A DNA stretch of 47,649 nucleotides from Desulfovibrio sp. GTDB taxonomy: Bacteria; Desulfobacterota; Desulfovibrionia; Desulfovibrionales; Desulfovibrionaceae. Location of the stretch: NCBI GenBank assembly GCA_031271265.1, contig JAISWB010000099.1, positions 1 to 47,649 on the forward strand. Direction: 5' to 3'. Below, piece after piece: positions 28,178 to 36,939 of this stretch; the stretch's first letter is position 1, and the number at the start of each line of letters is the position of its first letter. The position numbers and the translations under genes were made by a program. Under the pieces are notes generated by a model. It did no database searches. It worked only from the letters and a program-made list of their open reading frames with translations, and was not told the DNA's origin.

Positions 28178-28996
28178 ATGTGCGACAACGGTGCAGCGGT
28201 ACCCATACCCTTTCCGGGCGATGCGTACGTCACGCCGGAAGACGCCGCGGCCTTTGAGCGGTGGTGGCCTTCCTTTTTTTTCTCATGGTACGTGGTGGAC
28301 ATCATCCGGCACGATGCCTGCCTGGCCTCGGCCGGGCTGTACCGCGGCCGGGAATGGGTCGAGGGCAGCAGGCGCACGGTACGGCTTCTTGAGCGTTGCG
28401 GCGTCCGTTTTCATATCGACGGTATGGACAACATCGACCGGGCGGACGGAGCGTGCGTGTTTGTCGGCAACCACATGAGCACGCTTGAAACCTTTGTGCT
28501 GCCTTCGCTCATCCAGCCGCGCAAGCCCGTGACCTTTGTGGTCAAGGAGAGTTTGCTGCGCTATCCCTGGTTCGGCGCGGTACTCGGCAGCCGCGATCCT
28601 GTGGTGGTGCGCCGGCTGAATCCGCGCGAGGATTTCAACGCGGTCATGCAGGGAGGTTCGGAGCGCCTCGCGTCCGGCCGTTCCGTTATCGTCTTCCCGC
28701 AGAGTACGCGTACGCCGGCCTTCGACCCGGCGGCCTTCAACAGTATGGGCATCAAACTGGCCAAACGCGCCGGGGTGCCGGTAATACCCGTCGCCCTGCG
28801 CACCGAAGCCTGGGCCAACGGCAAATTCATCAAGGATTACGGCGGCCTGGACATATCGAAAACGGCGTTTATCCGCTTTGGAGAACCCATGCGCATTACA
28901 GGCGCGGGCAAGGACGAACACTCCGCCGTATGCGGTTTCATCGGTCGGAATCTCACAGAGTGGGGTATGACCGTGCCGGCGATTTCCGCCGGGTAA
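28178..28996 (+). CDS. PlsC-like 1-acylglycerol-3-phosphate acyltransferase with variant motifs
   Basis: 272 residues. Lysophospholipid acyltransferases attach the second acyl chain during phosphatidate synthesis at the inner membrane. Motif I reads NHMSTLETF, an HxxxxE in place of the classical HxxxxD. The motif III-like segment reads FPQSTRTP rather than FPEGTR. GVPVIPVALRTEAW matches motif IV. VVDIIRHDACL near the N terminus is moderately hydrophobic but no clear membrane helix is present. The start follows rarA by 127 bases and has no strong ribosome-binding site. The overall layout supports an acyltransferase of the LPLAT superfamily, but substrate assignment is less secure because of the motif changes. 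Confidence 0.8.
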   Translation: MCDNGAAVPIPFPGDAYVTPEDAAAFERWWPSFFFSWYVVDIIRHDACLASAGLYRGREWVEGSRRTVRLLERCGVRFHIDGMDNIDRADGACVFVGNHMSTLETFVLPSLIQPRKPVTFVVKESLLRYPWFGAVLGSRDPVVVRRLNPREDFNAVMQGGSERLASGRSVIVFPQSTRTPAFDPAAFNSMGIKLAKRAGVPVIPVALRTEAWANGKFIKDYGGLDISKTAFIRFGEPMRITGAGKDEHSAVCGFIGRNLTEWGMTVPAISAG

Positions 28997-29309
28997 GACC
29001 GCCCTTTTGTCGGGAACCGTCCGTACGCCCCGGAACGCTTCAGGGGCGCGGGCGGGGAGCGAGCCGGGCAGGCGCTCAATGCGCATCCTCTCGGGCCGGG
29101 TTGACCTCCGTGCTTACTTCGAGTAGGAAGCCGCACTCCGCAAGGATATTGCTGATTTTGCAGAAATCAGTAAGCATCGGCCGTAAGGCCGATGCGCCGT
29201 GAAGCGGCGTGAGTAAGCCGAAAACCAGGTTTTTCGGCCGGCGACCCTGCGTTGTCAAGTTTGCTTGATAACGCGTATCAGTAAGGACAGGACCGTCAGG
29301 AGGATATAT
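28997..29309. other. Intergenic region with several hairpins
   Basis: No gene is seen in these 313 bases. GCATCGGCC (29174-29182) pairs perfectly with GGCCGATGC (29187-29195) around GTAA. A GCCG/CGGC stem follows directly, and CCGAAAA/TTTTCGG pairs near 29219-29240. The three stems in a row could be a terminator cluster for the acyltransferase gene, an interspersed repeat or a structured leader of the chemoreceptor. I found no match to a riboswitch class I know. Confidence 0.5.
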
Positions 29310-31151
29310 ATGTTACGTTCGATCTCAATCGGCAAACGCATCGTTGCGGCCATAGCGTTTTTGCTCGCCGTCATTGCCGCGCTGGTGGTCACCGTTGTTC
29401 TGACCGCGCAGAGCGTCAAAGACAGCGGCGTCAAAGATGCCATGGAGGTTATGCTGCAAGGTCAGAAAGAAAAACTCCGACTCGGGACAAGCACCATCGC
29501 CCACGCCTTGGGCAAGGCGCTGCGGGGCGTGGACAATCCGGAAAAACAGGCGGAGATCATAGGCAACTATATCAATGAAATCCGCTTTGAAGACGACAAG
29601 TCGGGCTATTACTTCGTCTACAGGAACACGGTCGTCTTCGTCCACCCCGCCCAGCCGAAACTGGTCGGTACCGATTTGGGACAAACCAAGGACGCAAACG
29701 GCGTGTACTATGTCAGCGACCTGTATAAAGCCGCTCAGCGCGGAGGCGGTTTCGTGTCGTTCATTTTCGGTAAACCCCGGCCGGGCGGCAGCGTGGCCAA
29801 TGCTCCGAAACTCGCGTATGTTGAAATGATTCCCGGAACCGATTTATGGATTTCAACGGGTATTTATATTGACAACATCGACACTTACAAGGCGCACATG
29901 GAAAAACGCATGTCCGAAGCCCTGTTCGACAGGATGATCGTTATTCTCGGCGGCATCGTGGGGATTCTGCTCATTCTTGTGCCCCTGTGCGTCTTTATCG
30001 TCCGTTCCATATCGGCTCCCTTGCTGGAAACAACGCATGCCGCCGAGCAGATAGCCGCCGGAGATCTCAACGTGACGCTTTCAGCCGCAGGCAACGATGA
30101 AATCACCATTTTACAGAAATCGCTCCTGAGTATGGTTGAAAATTTGCGGAGCAGCTTCTCAAGGATACAGATTAAAGAGCGCGAGGCGTTGGAGCAGGCC
30201 GGTGAAGCCCGAAAAGCCGCGGAAAAAGTTCAGGAAGCCATGCACAACGTCGATATGGTGAACGACGAAATGACAAAAGTCGCATTGCATCTTGAAACAT
30301 CCGTCCATGACATGGAAGCAACAGCGGGGCATTTTTCGAGAACAACAGCCGGCGTAAAAGCGGGTATAGACAAACAGACCACCCGGCTGTCCGAAATTCT
30401 CAAAGCCATGGAACATCTGAATCTCGGTATTGAGGAAGTCGCGCGCAGTGCCGGTACGGCCGCGGACAAATCCAAAGACTCCCGCAACAAGGTGGAAGAA
30501 GGCGTGCGTCTGGCCCGTGAGTCCGGCACGGCCATGAACGGATTGCACGAACTGACGGAAACGCTGAAAGTGAATATTCACGGTCTGGGCAAGCAGTCGG
30601 AAACCATCGGGCAGATAATCAACGTCATAAACGACATAGCCGACCAGACGAACCTGCTCGCCCTCAATGCCGCCATTGAAGCGGCCAGAGCGGGCGATGC
30701 CGGACGCGGTTTCGCCGTTGTCGCCGACGAAGTGCGCAAACTGGCGGAGAAGACGATGGGCGCGACGAAAGAGGTCGGCGAAAGCATTTTATCCATTCAG
30801 CGGCTTGCCCAGGTCAATATTTCCGGCATGGACGATGCCGTTGCGTCCATAGCCGGGGTCAACCGCATGTCCGAAGACACCGTTGCCGCCCTGAGCGAAG
30901 CGCAAGGCATAGTCCAGGAGGCGTCCCGCCAGGTGGAATTCATCGCCGATGCGGTAAAAGAACAGTCCGCGTCCAGCAATACCGTGACCGAACTTGTCGG
31001 CGACGTCGGCACCGTTGCCGAAGAAAATATCAGGCTGGTTGTGCAGGCCGATGAAGACTTGCGCAATTTCATGCGGAAATCCGGTGAAATACGCACGCTG
31101 CTTGAGGCGCTCAAAGCGACGAAAACGCAACCCGCCGCGCAACGCGGCTAG
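29310..31151 (+). CDS. Methyl-accepting chemotaxis protein with single-cache sensor
   Basis: 613 residues from ATG 29310, set by AGGAGG eight bases upstream. Membrane helix 1 ([21 protein letters not shown]) is followed by a small-cache domain of about 160 residues, with [22 protein letters not shown] and [12 protein letters not shown] typical of sCache_2. Helix 2 ([23 protein letters not shown]), HAMP ([19 protein letters not shown]) and the long signalling hairpin with [39 protein letters not shown] (split here only for description) follow. sCache_2 receptors often sense short organic acids. The stop overlaps the convergent lysS stop in the palindrome CTAG. Confidence 0.95.
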   Translation: MLRSISIGKRIVAAIAFLLAVIAALVVTVVLTAQSVKDSGVKDAMEVMLQGQKEKLRLGTSTIAHALGKALRGVDNPEKQAEIIGNYINEIRFEDDKSGYYFVYRNTVVFVHPAQPKLVGTDLGQTKDANGVYYVSDLYKAAQRGGGFVSFIFGKPRPGGSVANAPKLAYVEMIPGTDLWISTGIYIDNIDTYKAHMEKRMSEALFDRMIVILGGIVGILLILVPLCVFIVRSISAPLLETTHAAEQIAAGDLNVTLSAAGNDEITILQKSLLSMVENLRSSFSRIQIKEREALEQAGEARKAAEKVQEAMHNVDMVNDEMTKVALHLETSVHDMEATAGHFSRTTAGVKAGIDKQTTRLSEILKAMEHLNLGIEEVARSAGTAADKSKDSRNKVEEGVRLARESGTAMNGLHELTETLKVNIHGLGKQSETIGQIINVINDIADQTNLLALNAAIEAARAGDAGRGFAVVADEVRKLAEKTMGATKEVGESILSIQRLAQVNISGMDDAVASIAGVNRMSEDTVAALSEAQGIVQEASRQVEFIADAVKEQSASSNTVTELVGDVGTVAEENIRLVVQADEDLRNFMRKSGEIRTLLEALKATKTQPAAQRG

Positions 31152-32659
31152 CTTTCCGGTTTAAGCAGCGGGAAAAGGATGACTTCGCGTATGGAGGGGG
31201 AGTCGGTGAACAGCATGATCAGCCGGTCTATGCCGATGCCTTCGCCGGCTGCCGGCGGCATGCCGTATTCCAGCGCCCGCAGGTAGTCTTCGTCCATGGC
31301 GTGGGCTTCGTCGTCGCCCGCTTTCTTTTCCGCGACCTGTTCTTCAAAGCGGGCGCGTTGGTCAGCCGGATCGTTGAGTTCGGAAAAGGCGTTGGCGAGT
31401 TCGCGTCCGGCGATGAACATCTCAAAACGGTCGGTAATGGCCGGATTAGCGCTGTTGCGCCGGGAGAGCGGCGAGATGTCCGTCGGGTAATGATGGATGA
31501 AATGCGGCTGAATCAGCTTGCTTTCCACGTCGAGGTCGAAAAGTTTGGCCTGGAGTTTGCCCAGTTTCCCACCCGCGACTATTTTTTCGCCGCGTTGGCG
31601 GATGTAGGCGGACAGGGCGTCATAGTTGCCGTAAAGGTCCGGGCCGTGGCCGCCCAATTCTTCAAGGGCGGTGAAAAAACTCAGGCGTTTCCATTGTCCC
31701 GGCCGCAGGTTGATGCTCTGCCCCTGGTAGCTGATTTCATAACTGCCGCAGACTTTATGCGCCAGACCGCCGATCAGGCGTTCGGTCAGGTCCGCCAGAT
31801 CTTTATAGGTGGCGTAGGCCCAGTAAAATTCGCACATGGTGAATTCGGGGTTGTGCCGGACCGAGATGCCTTCATTGCGAAAATTTCTGTTGATTTCAAA
31901 GACTTTTTCCATGCCGCCGACCAGAAGCCGCTTGAGGTAAAGCTCCGGGGCTATGCGCATGTAAAGGTGCATGTCCAGGGCTTTGTGGTGGGTGATGAAC
32001 GGCCTGGCGGTCGCTCCTCCGGCGATGGGTTGCAGCATGGGGGTTTCCACTTCCAGAAAGCCCTCGTCTTCCATGAAGCGGCGGAACTCGCGGATGATTT
32101 TGATGCGCGCGTTGAAGATTTCGCGGGTGCGCTCGGTGACTATCAAATCCAGGTAGCGCCGGCGGTAGCGCGTTTCGACGTCTTTGAGCCCGTGGTACTT
32201 TTCCGGCAGTGAACGGATGGATTTGGTGAGCAGGGTCAGGAAGTCGCAACGCAGGGTCAGTTCGCCGGTCTTGGTGCGGAAAAAACCGCCGCGCACGCCG
32301 ACAATGTCGCCGGTATCCAGTTTTTTGAAGAGGGAATAGGTTGCTTCGCCGAGGATTTCTCTGGCGGCGTAACACTGGATGCGCCCCGCTGCGTCCATGA
32401 GGTGAAAAAAGGCCGCCTTGCCGAAAGAGCGCACGGAAACGATACGCCCGGCCAGACTGTATATTTCGTCCCCGGCTTCCAGTTCTTCCGCGCTCTTGTC
32501 CTTGTTTGCGGCCGTCAATTCCGCGGTGTTGTTGTGTTTGACGAACTCGTCGGCGAACAGGGGTATACCCGCGTCCAAAATTTCGCAGGATTTGGCCACG
32601 CGGTTTTTGATGACCTCGTTGAGTTCGTCGCGGGCGGCGAGGCTTTGCAGCATGGGCAT
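31148..32659 (-). CDS. lysS: Lysyl-tRNA synthetase, class II
   Basis: 503 residues. The N-terminal OB-fold anticodon-binding domain includes [21 protein letters not shown]. Class II motif 1 is in [26 protein letters not shown]. Motif 2 is [30 protein letters not shown] and motif 3 [13 protein letters not shown]. The lysine-binding segment [15 protein letters not shown] is intact. ATG 32659 or 32653 starts the conserved protein. The frame is open for another 90 codons upstream, but that part is low-complexity and unlike LysS. No clear ribosome-binding site precedes the start; AT-rich TAAAAT lies about 25 bases upstream. Confidence 0.96.
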   Translation of the reverse strand: MPMLQSLAARDELNEVIKNRVAKSCEILDAGIPLFADEFVKHNNTAELTAANKDKSAEELEAGDEIYSLAGRIVSVRSFGKAAFFHLMDAAGRIQCYAAREILGEATYSLFKKLDTGDIVGVRGGFFRTKTGELTLRCDFLTLLTKSIRSLPEKYHGLKDVETRYRRRYLDLIVTERTREIFNARIKIIREFRRFMEDEGFLEVETPMLQPIAGGATARPFITHHKALDMHLYMRIAPELYLKRLLVGGMEKVFEINRNFRNEGISVRHNPEFTMCEFYWAYATYKDLADLTERLIGGLAHKVCGSYEISYQGQSINLRPGQWKRLSFFTALEELGGHGPDLYGNYDALSAYIRQRGEKIVAGGKLGKLQAKLFDLDVESKLIQPHFIHHYPTDISPLSRRNSANPAITDRFEMFIAGRELANAFSELNDPADQRARFEEQVAEKKAGDDEAHAMDEDYLRALEYGMPPAAGEGIGIDRLIMLFTDSPSIREVILFPLLKPES

Positions 32660-33026
32660 GAAATAGGCGGCGTGGCGGGAGTTGCCGGGCAATTTTATTT
32701 TTTTGTCGCCTCGTCCTGCGCCGTTGTCGCGCGCTGGCCGTTCGGGGACGGCATCGGCATCGGAAGACGAGGGGATCGGGCCGTCATGCCTGACGGCGTG
32801 TCCGGCGTCGCCTGTATCCTCGAACAGGCCGGGGCCGTGCAGATGTTGCGTGTCGGGCGGAATCACGACGAAACAAACTCCCCGGCAACAGTGACGCGCG
32901 CTGTTGCCTGTGCTCGGTCTCGGCACGCGGGGGCGCGTGCAGGTCTTAAGCTCTATGCCGATTGCGCACCAGCGTCAATAACCTGATGCGGAAGGAGGCG
33001 CGGGCGGGAAAATTGCAACGGAGACC
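32660..33026. other. Intergenic region between divergent lysS and radical SAM genes
   Basis: About 370 bases with no convincing gene. On the minus strand the lysS frame remains open through it, but with Asp/Gly/Arg-rich low-complexity content. It must hold the lysS promoter; an AT-rich ATAAAATT on the minus strand near 32695 is a candidate -10. Confidence 0.4.
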
Positions 33027-33054
33027 TTGACTCCGGCGTTCCGCGTTTTATGTA
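33027..33054 (+). promoter_or_regulatory. Probable sigma-70 promoter for the radical SAM gene
   Basis: TTGACT (33027-33032) and TATGTA (33049-33054) are separated by 16 bases and lie 33 bases ahead of the start codon at 33087. Confidence 0.45.
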
Positions 33055-33086
33055 TGAAAGTTCAGCAACACAAACAAAGGATACCC

Positions 33087-33968
33087 ATGCGCTACGAAGG
33101 CATGATCTACCGGCCGCCCTCGGAAGGGGAGAGTCTCATTATCCAGAGCACGATCGGCTGCCCGCACAACCGTTGCCGTTTCTGCAACATGTACAAGGCC
33201 AAGCGGTTCCGCATCCGCAAGGTTGCGGACATTCTTCAGGACATAGAGGAAGCCGGGCGGCTGTACGGCGATTTACCGCCGCGCACGTTGTTTCTTGCCG
33301 ACGGCAACAGCATCGTCATGCGCACTTCGCAGCTTTTGAGCGTCCTGCGTAAAATACGGGAGACTTTTCCCGGACTGGAGCGTGTGACGGCGTACGGCGC
33401 AGCGCAGTATGTCGCGCACAAGAGTCTTGAAGAATGGCGTGAGTTGCGCGATGCGGGGCTTTCGCGCATTCACTGCGGCATGGAGAGCGGCCACGATCCC
33501 TTGCTCCGTCTGGTCGGCAAAGGGACCACCATGCGCGGACAGATGGAGGCGGGCCGGTTGTTGCGTGAAGCTGGTTTCGAACTGAGCATGTATTATCTGG
33601 CCGGGCTGGGGGGCGACGCGATGCGCGAGGGCCACGCCGTAGACAGCGCCGCCGTGCTGAACGCCGCAGATCCGGATTTCATACGCATCCGCACCTTTTC
33701 ACCCATGCCCGGTACGGAGCTCGGCGACGAGTTCCTGCAGGGCAGGCTGAAGCTTTCCGAACCGCACGGCGTTCTGGCCGAACTGCGTATGCTGGTTGAA
33801 AGGCTCACGGGCAACGGTCTGCTGCTCAGCGACCATTGGTTGAACTTCGCCCCGGTGCACGGACGGCTGCCCGACGACCGTGACGTTATGCTCCGGCAGA
33901 TAGACAGGGCGCTGGCCCTGCCCGGTGATGCCTTCCGACCGATGGGCATGATCAGCGACAGTCTCTGA
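33087..33968 (+). CDS. Radical SAM protein, Elp3-like fold
   Basis: 293 residues from ATG 33087. The cluster motif is GCPHNRCRFCNMYK, a CxxxxCxxC spacing usual in this family (related proteins carry CxxNxCxFCxMY). FLADGNSIVMR occupies the SAM GGE-like strand, and AYGAAQYV, GLSRIHCGMESGHDPLLRLVGKG and FSPMPGTEL match the Elp3/MiaB/NifB-type TIM barrel. There is no TRAM, B12-binding or SPASM domain. The substrate is unknown. It has its own promoter and is convergent with the molybdopterin-oxidoreductase gene, 24 bases away. Confidence 0.85.
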   Translation: MRYEGMIYRPPSEGESLIIQSTIGCPHNRCRFCNMYKAKRFRIRKVADILQDIEEAGRLYGDLPPRTLFLADGNSIVMRTSQLLSVLRKIRETFPGLERVTAYGAAQYVAHKSLEEWRELRDAGLSRIHCGMESGHDPLLRLVGKGTTMRGQMEAGRLLREAGFELSMYYLAGLGGDAMREGHAVDSAAVLNAADPDFIRIRTFSPMPGTELGDEFLQGRLKLSEPHGVLAELRMLVERLTGNGLLLSDHWLNFAPVHGRLPDDRDVMLRQIDRALALPGDAFRPMGMISDSL

Positions 33969-33992
33969 TGCCGGTAGAGCGGCATTCCGCGG

Positions 33993-36740
33993 TTACGGGA
34001 TGCTGCGCGTTGCGGCCGCGCCCCGGCGGGCGAGATTCAGCCAGTTGCCGGCTGCGCGTTCACAGAAGAGGACGGAATTCCGGCTCAACACCGGGAGATC
34101 CTCAAGCCATGCCTCCGAAAGGTGCGCATCGGAGTGCGCCTTCCATGTTGCGGAGATGTAGGAGCGTCCCTCAAGCACCTCCCGAATCCACGCCGCGAGC
34201 GTGCCCGCCTCCGCTTCCAGGTGGAACTGGAAGCCGTAGGAACACGCGCCCACCCGGAACATCTGGTTTTCGCACGCCTCGCCGCGCACCAGCAGAACGC
34301 CGCCCGGCGGCAGGGTAAAGGCGTCCCGGTGATACTCCATGAGCAGGGGTATGGACGTATCTCCGCCCAGCACGGGATCATCCCTCCCTTCCGGGGTGAC
34401 GGACAGGCGGGTAAAGCCGAATTCCGGGAACTTCATAGGCGCGACCGTTCCGCCGTGCGCGCGGGCCAGGAGTTGCGCCCCCAGGCAAATCCCGGCCACG
34501 GGTTTTCCTGCAGCGTCGAAGGCGCGCATCAGGGCCGTTTCCGCCCGGAAATACGGCGATGCCGCGTCATCATAGGCGTCTTGCGGTCCGCCCAGGACGA
34601 CCAGCGCGGCGTAGTCCCCGGAATCCGCCGGCAGGGCGTCTTTTTGCGGACGCAGCACGTCCGGCCGCGCCCCGCGCCGCTCCAGGGCCTTGCAGAATGC
34701 CCCCCCCGGAGCTTCACCGTGATTTTCCAGGACAAGCAGGCGCAACGGCGCGCCGCCGTCCTCCGCAAAAGGACGGACGGCCACGCGGGCGTCATAATAG
34801 GGCGTGCCGTTGCCCACCTTGCTCGCTATGGGCGGGGTGAGCCGGTTCAGGCCGTGCCCGCACTGCATCCAGCCGCCGCGTTCAACCACGACTATATCCC
34901 GGCGCTGTCCCTCGACGGTCTTGAGTTCGGCAGTCACGCTCCCGGCACGGTTTTCAAGGCGTATCGGATCGCCGTCCCGAAGGCCGAGACGTTCGGCCTC
35001 GGCGCGGGACAACGCGGCCGGAGGCAGGGCAACATGTTCGCGCGACGTGCGCTCCGAGCAGAGAAAGGCGTGCGGGGCCACGCTCATGAGGACGTACGGA
35101 TAGTCTTCGCAAGCTCCGGGCGCCTTCGGCGGCAGGTCCATGAATGACGGGTCGAGGTCGGTCAGGCAGCGGAATTTTCCGGAAGGGGTGGGGAAAATGC
35201 CGCCGCTGTACGGCACCATGGGTGCGTTCAGACGGAAGGGACCGCGTTTCAGGTCTGCCGGCCGGCAGCCCTGTGCCCGCAGAGGCGCGCAGATGTCGTA
35301 CAGCCAATCCTCAAGCGGGCGGCAATATTCGGCGGCAAAGGGGAAACGCCGGGCCAAGTCCTGAAAAACGTCGAACTCCGAGCGGCATTCTCCCAAAGGC
35401 CGGATGGCCCTGTTGACGCCGCCGACGTAATTGTGCCCGTAGCCGGCCGCCACATCGTCCTCTTCAAGAAAGGTGGTCGCGGGCAGAATAATGGAGGCGC
35501 AGTCCGCGGTGTCGTCCAGAAAATGCCCGGTGTAGACCACGGTTTCGGTCCGGCGCAAGGCTTCGGCCACGCTTGCGGAGTCGGGCGCCATGCAGACGGG
35601 ATTGGAAGCGCTTACAACGATCATCCGCACGGGCGGGTTCCGGGCGGCGAGGATTTCTTTGCCCACGGCAGGCATAAGGAAGGTGCGCCGGGGCTGATTG
35701 AGGTGATCGCCCCAGTATTTTTGGTCATATGGACCGTATTCTTCAAATCCCTGGCTTACCCCTCCGCCGGGGACGCCGAGGATGCCCGCGAGGGCGCCCA
35801 GGGCATCGACGGCCCGGACGGCATAGTGCGCGTATTCGTGGCGGTGCAGGCCCCAGCCCAGCAGGATGGACGTCGGCTTGTAATGCAGCAGCAAATCCGT
35901 CGTAAATTCCACGTCCGCGCGCGGAACATCGTGATAACGCTCCAACTCTTCCGAGCTAAAACGCCCGACAAGGGCGAGGTAGTCGTCACAGCCTTCCGTA
36001 TGGACGCGCATGAAATCCAGATCGGCTTTGCCGGAACGCAGAATGCGCCCGGCAATATCCAGGGCCAGAAAGGAGTCGGAGCCGGGGCGCGGCGCGATAT
36101 GCCGGTCGGTCTGCGCGGCAGTGCGGGTACGCACGGGATCAATCAGGGCGACCTTGCCTCCCCGTTTGCGGATGTCGGCCATGACCGCGCACAGGCTGAT
36201 GTTTGTGGAAACGGGATTTCTCCCCCAGAGTATCATGGAGTTGCTGTTGTAGTGGTCCAGCGGGTCATGCGAGACGCGTTCCCCCACATCCAGGTTCTGC
36301 GAGGCCTGCCCTGTGCCGCCGCACACCGTGCCGCGCAGAAAAGTCACCCCGCCCAGATGATTGAAAAAAAGGCGGTTCAGCAGTTTGAGGGCGGTGCGTT
36401 CGCCGAAACCCTGGTAATAGAATATGGCCTCCGGACCGTCTTCGGCGATGATTTTACGCATGCGGAGGGCGATCCGGTCCAGCGCTTCCTCCCAGGAGGC
36501 CCGGCGCAGCAGGCCGCCCACGCGGACAAGCGGGTGGAGCAGCCGTTCCGGGTCATGGACGCGCCGGACGTAGCGCGTGGTTTTCATGCAGGCATGCCCG
36601 CGCGTATAAGGATGTTCCGGCGCTCCCGTGAGTTTGACCAAGCGTTCGCCCGCGGGTGAACATGCCGTGACGGCGTGCAGTCCGCAGGTATTGGGGCAGT
36701 TGCGCGTACAGGTGGTATAAACGGTTTTTTCAGCAGGCAC
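33993..36740 (-). CDS. Molybdopterin oxidoreductase fused to a class I glutamine amidotransferase domain
   Basis: 915 residues from GTG 36740, chosen because AAAGGA lies five bases upstream; ATG 36776 is the alternative. Residues 11-19 (CTRNCPNTC) and a later HACMK bind a [4Fe-4S] cluster. RGTVCGGTGQASQNLDVG holds a Cys in a position that could ligate molybdenum, and MILWGRNPVSTNIS and LPATTFLEEDDVA are typical of the DMSO-reductase superfamily. LGLRDGDPIRLENRAGSV is the C-terminal pterin-binding barrel. From about residue 666 a class I GATase domain follows without a break: VVLGGPQDAYDD, nucleophile Cys752 in GICLGAQLLA, and His840/Glu842 in GFQFHLEAE. No Tat signal is seen, so it is probably cytoplasmic. 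I know of no described fusion of these two domains. It is the last gene of the transporter cluster. Confidence 0.88.
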   Translation of the reverse strand: MPAEKTVYTTCTRNCPNTCGLHAVTACSPAGERLVKLTGAPEHPYTRGHACMKTTRYVRRVHDPERLLHPLVRVGGLLRRASWEEALDRIALRMRKIIAEDGPEAIFYYQGFGERTALKLLNRLFFNHLGGVTFLRGTVCGGTGQASQNLDVGERVSHDPLDHYNSNSMILWGRNPVSTNISLCAVMADIRKRGGKVALIDPVRTRTAAQTDRHIAPRPGSDSFLALDIAGRILRSGKADLDFMRVHTEGCDDYLALVGRFSSEELERYHDVPRADVEFTTDLLLHYKPTSILLGWGLHRHEYAHYAVRAVDALGALAGILGVPGGGVSQGFEEYGPYDQKYWGDHLNQPRRTFLMPAVGKEILAARNPPVRMIVVSASNPVCMAPDSASVAEALRRTETVVYTGHFLDDTADCASIILPATTFLEEDDVAAGYGHNYVGGVNRAIRPLGECRSEFDVFQDLARRFPFAAEYCRPLEDWLYDICAPLRAQGCRPADLKRGPFRLNAPMVPYSGGIFPTPSGKFRCLTDLDPSFMDLPPKAPGACEDYPYVLMSVAPHAFLCSERTSREHVALPPAALSRAEAERLGLRDGDPIRLENRAGSVTAELKTVEGQRRDIVVVERGGWMQCGHGLNRLTPPIASKVGNGTPYYDARVAVRPFAEDGGAPLRLLVLENHGEAPGGAFCKALERRGARPDVLRPQKDALPADSGDYAALVVLGGPQDAYDDAASPYFRAETALMRAFDAAGKPVAGICLGAQLLARAHGGTVAPMKFPEFGFTRLSVTPEGRDDPVLGGDTSIPLLMEYHRDAFTLPPGGVLLVRGEACENQMFRVGACSYGFQFHLEAEAGTLAAWIREVLEGRSYISATWKAHSDAHLSEAWLEDLPVLSRNSVLFCERAAGNWLNLARRGAAATRSIP

Positions 36741-36775
36741 GGCAATCCTTTCGCGTCGCGTTGCGGCTTGGACCA

Positions 36776-36939
36776 TTCTAAGGAAACGCTGATTTATTTT
36801 TTTGAAAAGCAAAAAGATGGATTCTTCGCTACGCTCAGAATGACAAAAGCGTAGTCATTCTGAGCCGTAGCGAAGTGAAGGCGAAGAATCTATCTTGATG
36901 TCTTTTGCCTTTCCTGCATTAATCAGCGTTTCCCTAAGG
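36776..36939. mobile_element. MITE-like inverted-repeat element (about 164 bp)
   Basis: The ends are inverted repeats: TCTAAGGAAACGCTGATTTA (36777-36796) against CCTTAGGGAAACGCTGATTA read inward from 36939 on the other strand. Inside, GATTCTTCGC...CTCAGAATGAC (36820-36844) and GTCATTCTGAG...GCGAAGAATC (36854-36890) form a second inverted pair, so the element could fold into one long hairpin. There is no transposase and no clear target duplication. It lies between two genes of the cluster and has entered the 3' end of the radical SAM gene. Confidence 0.7.

Noticed and set aside
28997-29309. Cyclic-di-GMP riboswitch ahead of the chemoreceptor gene
   Set aside because: Several stems are present but the conserved GEMM sequence blocks are absent.
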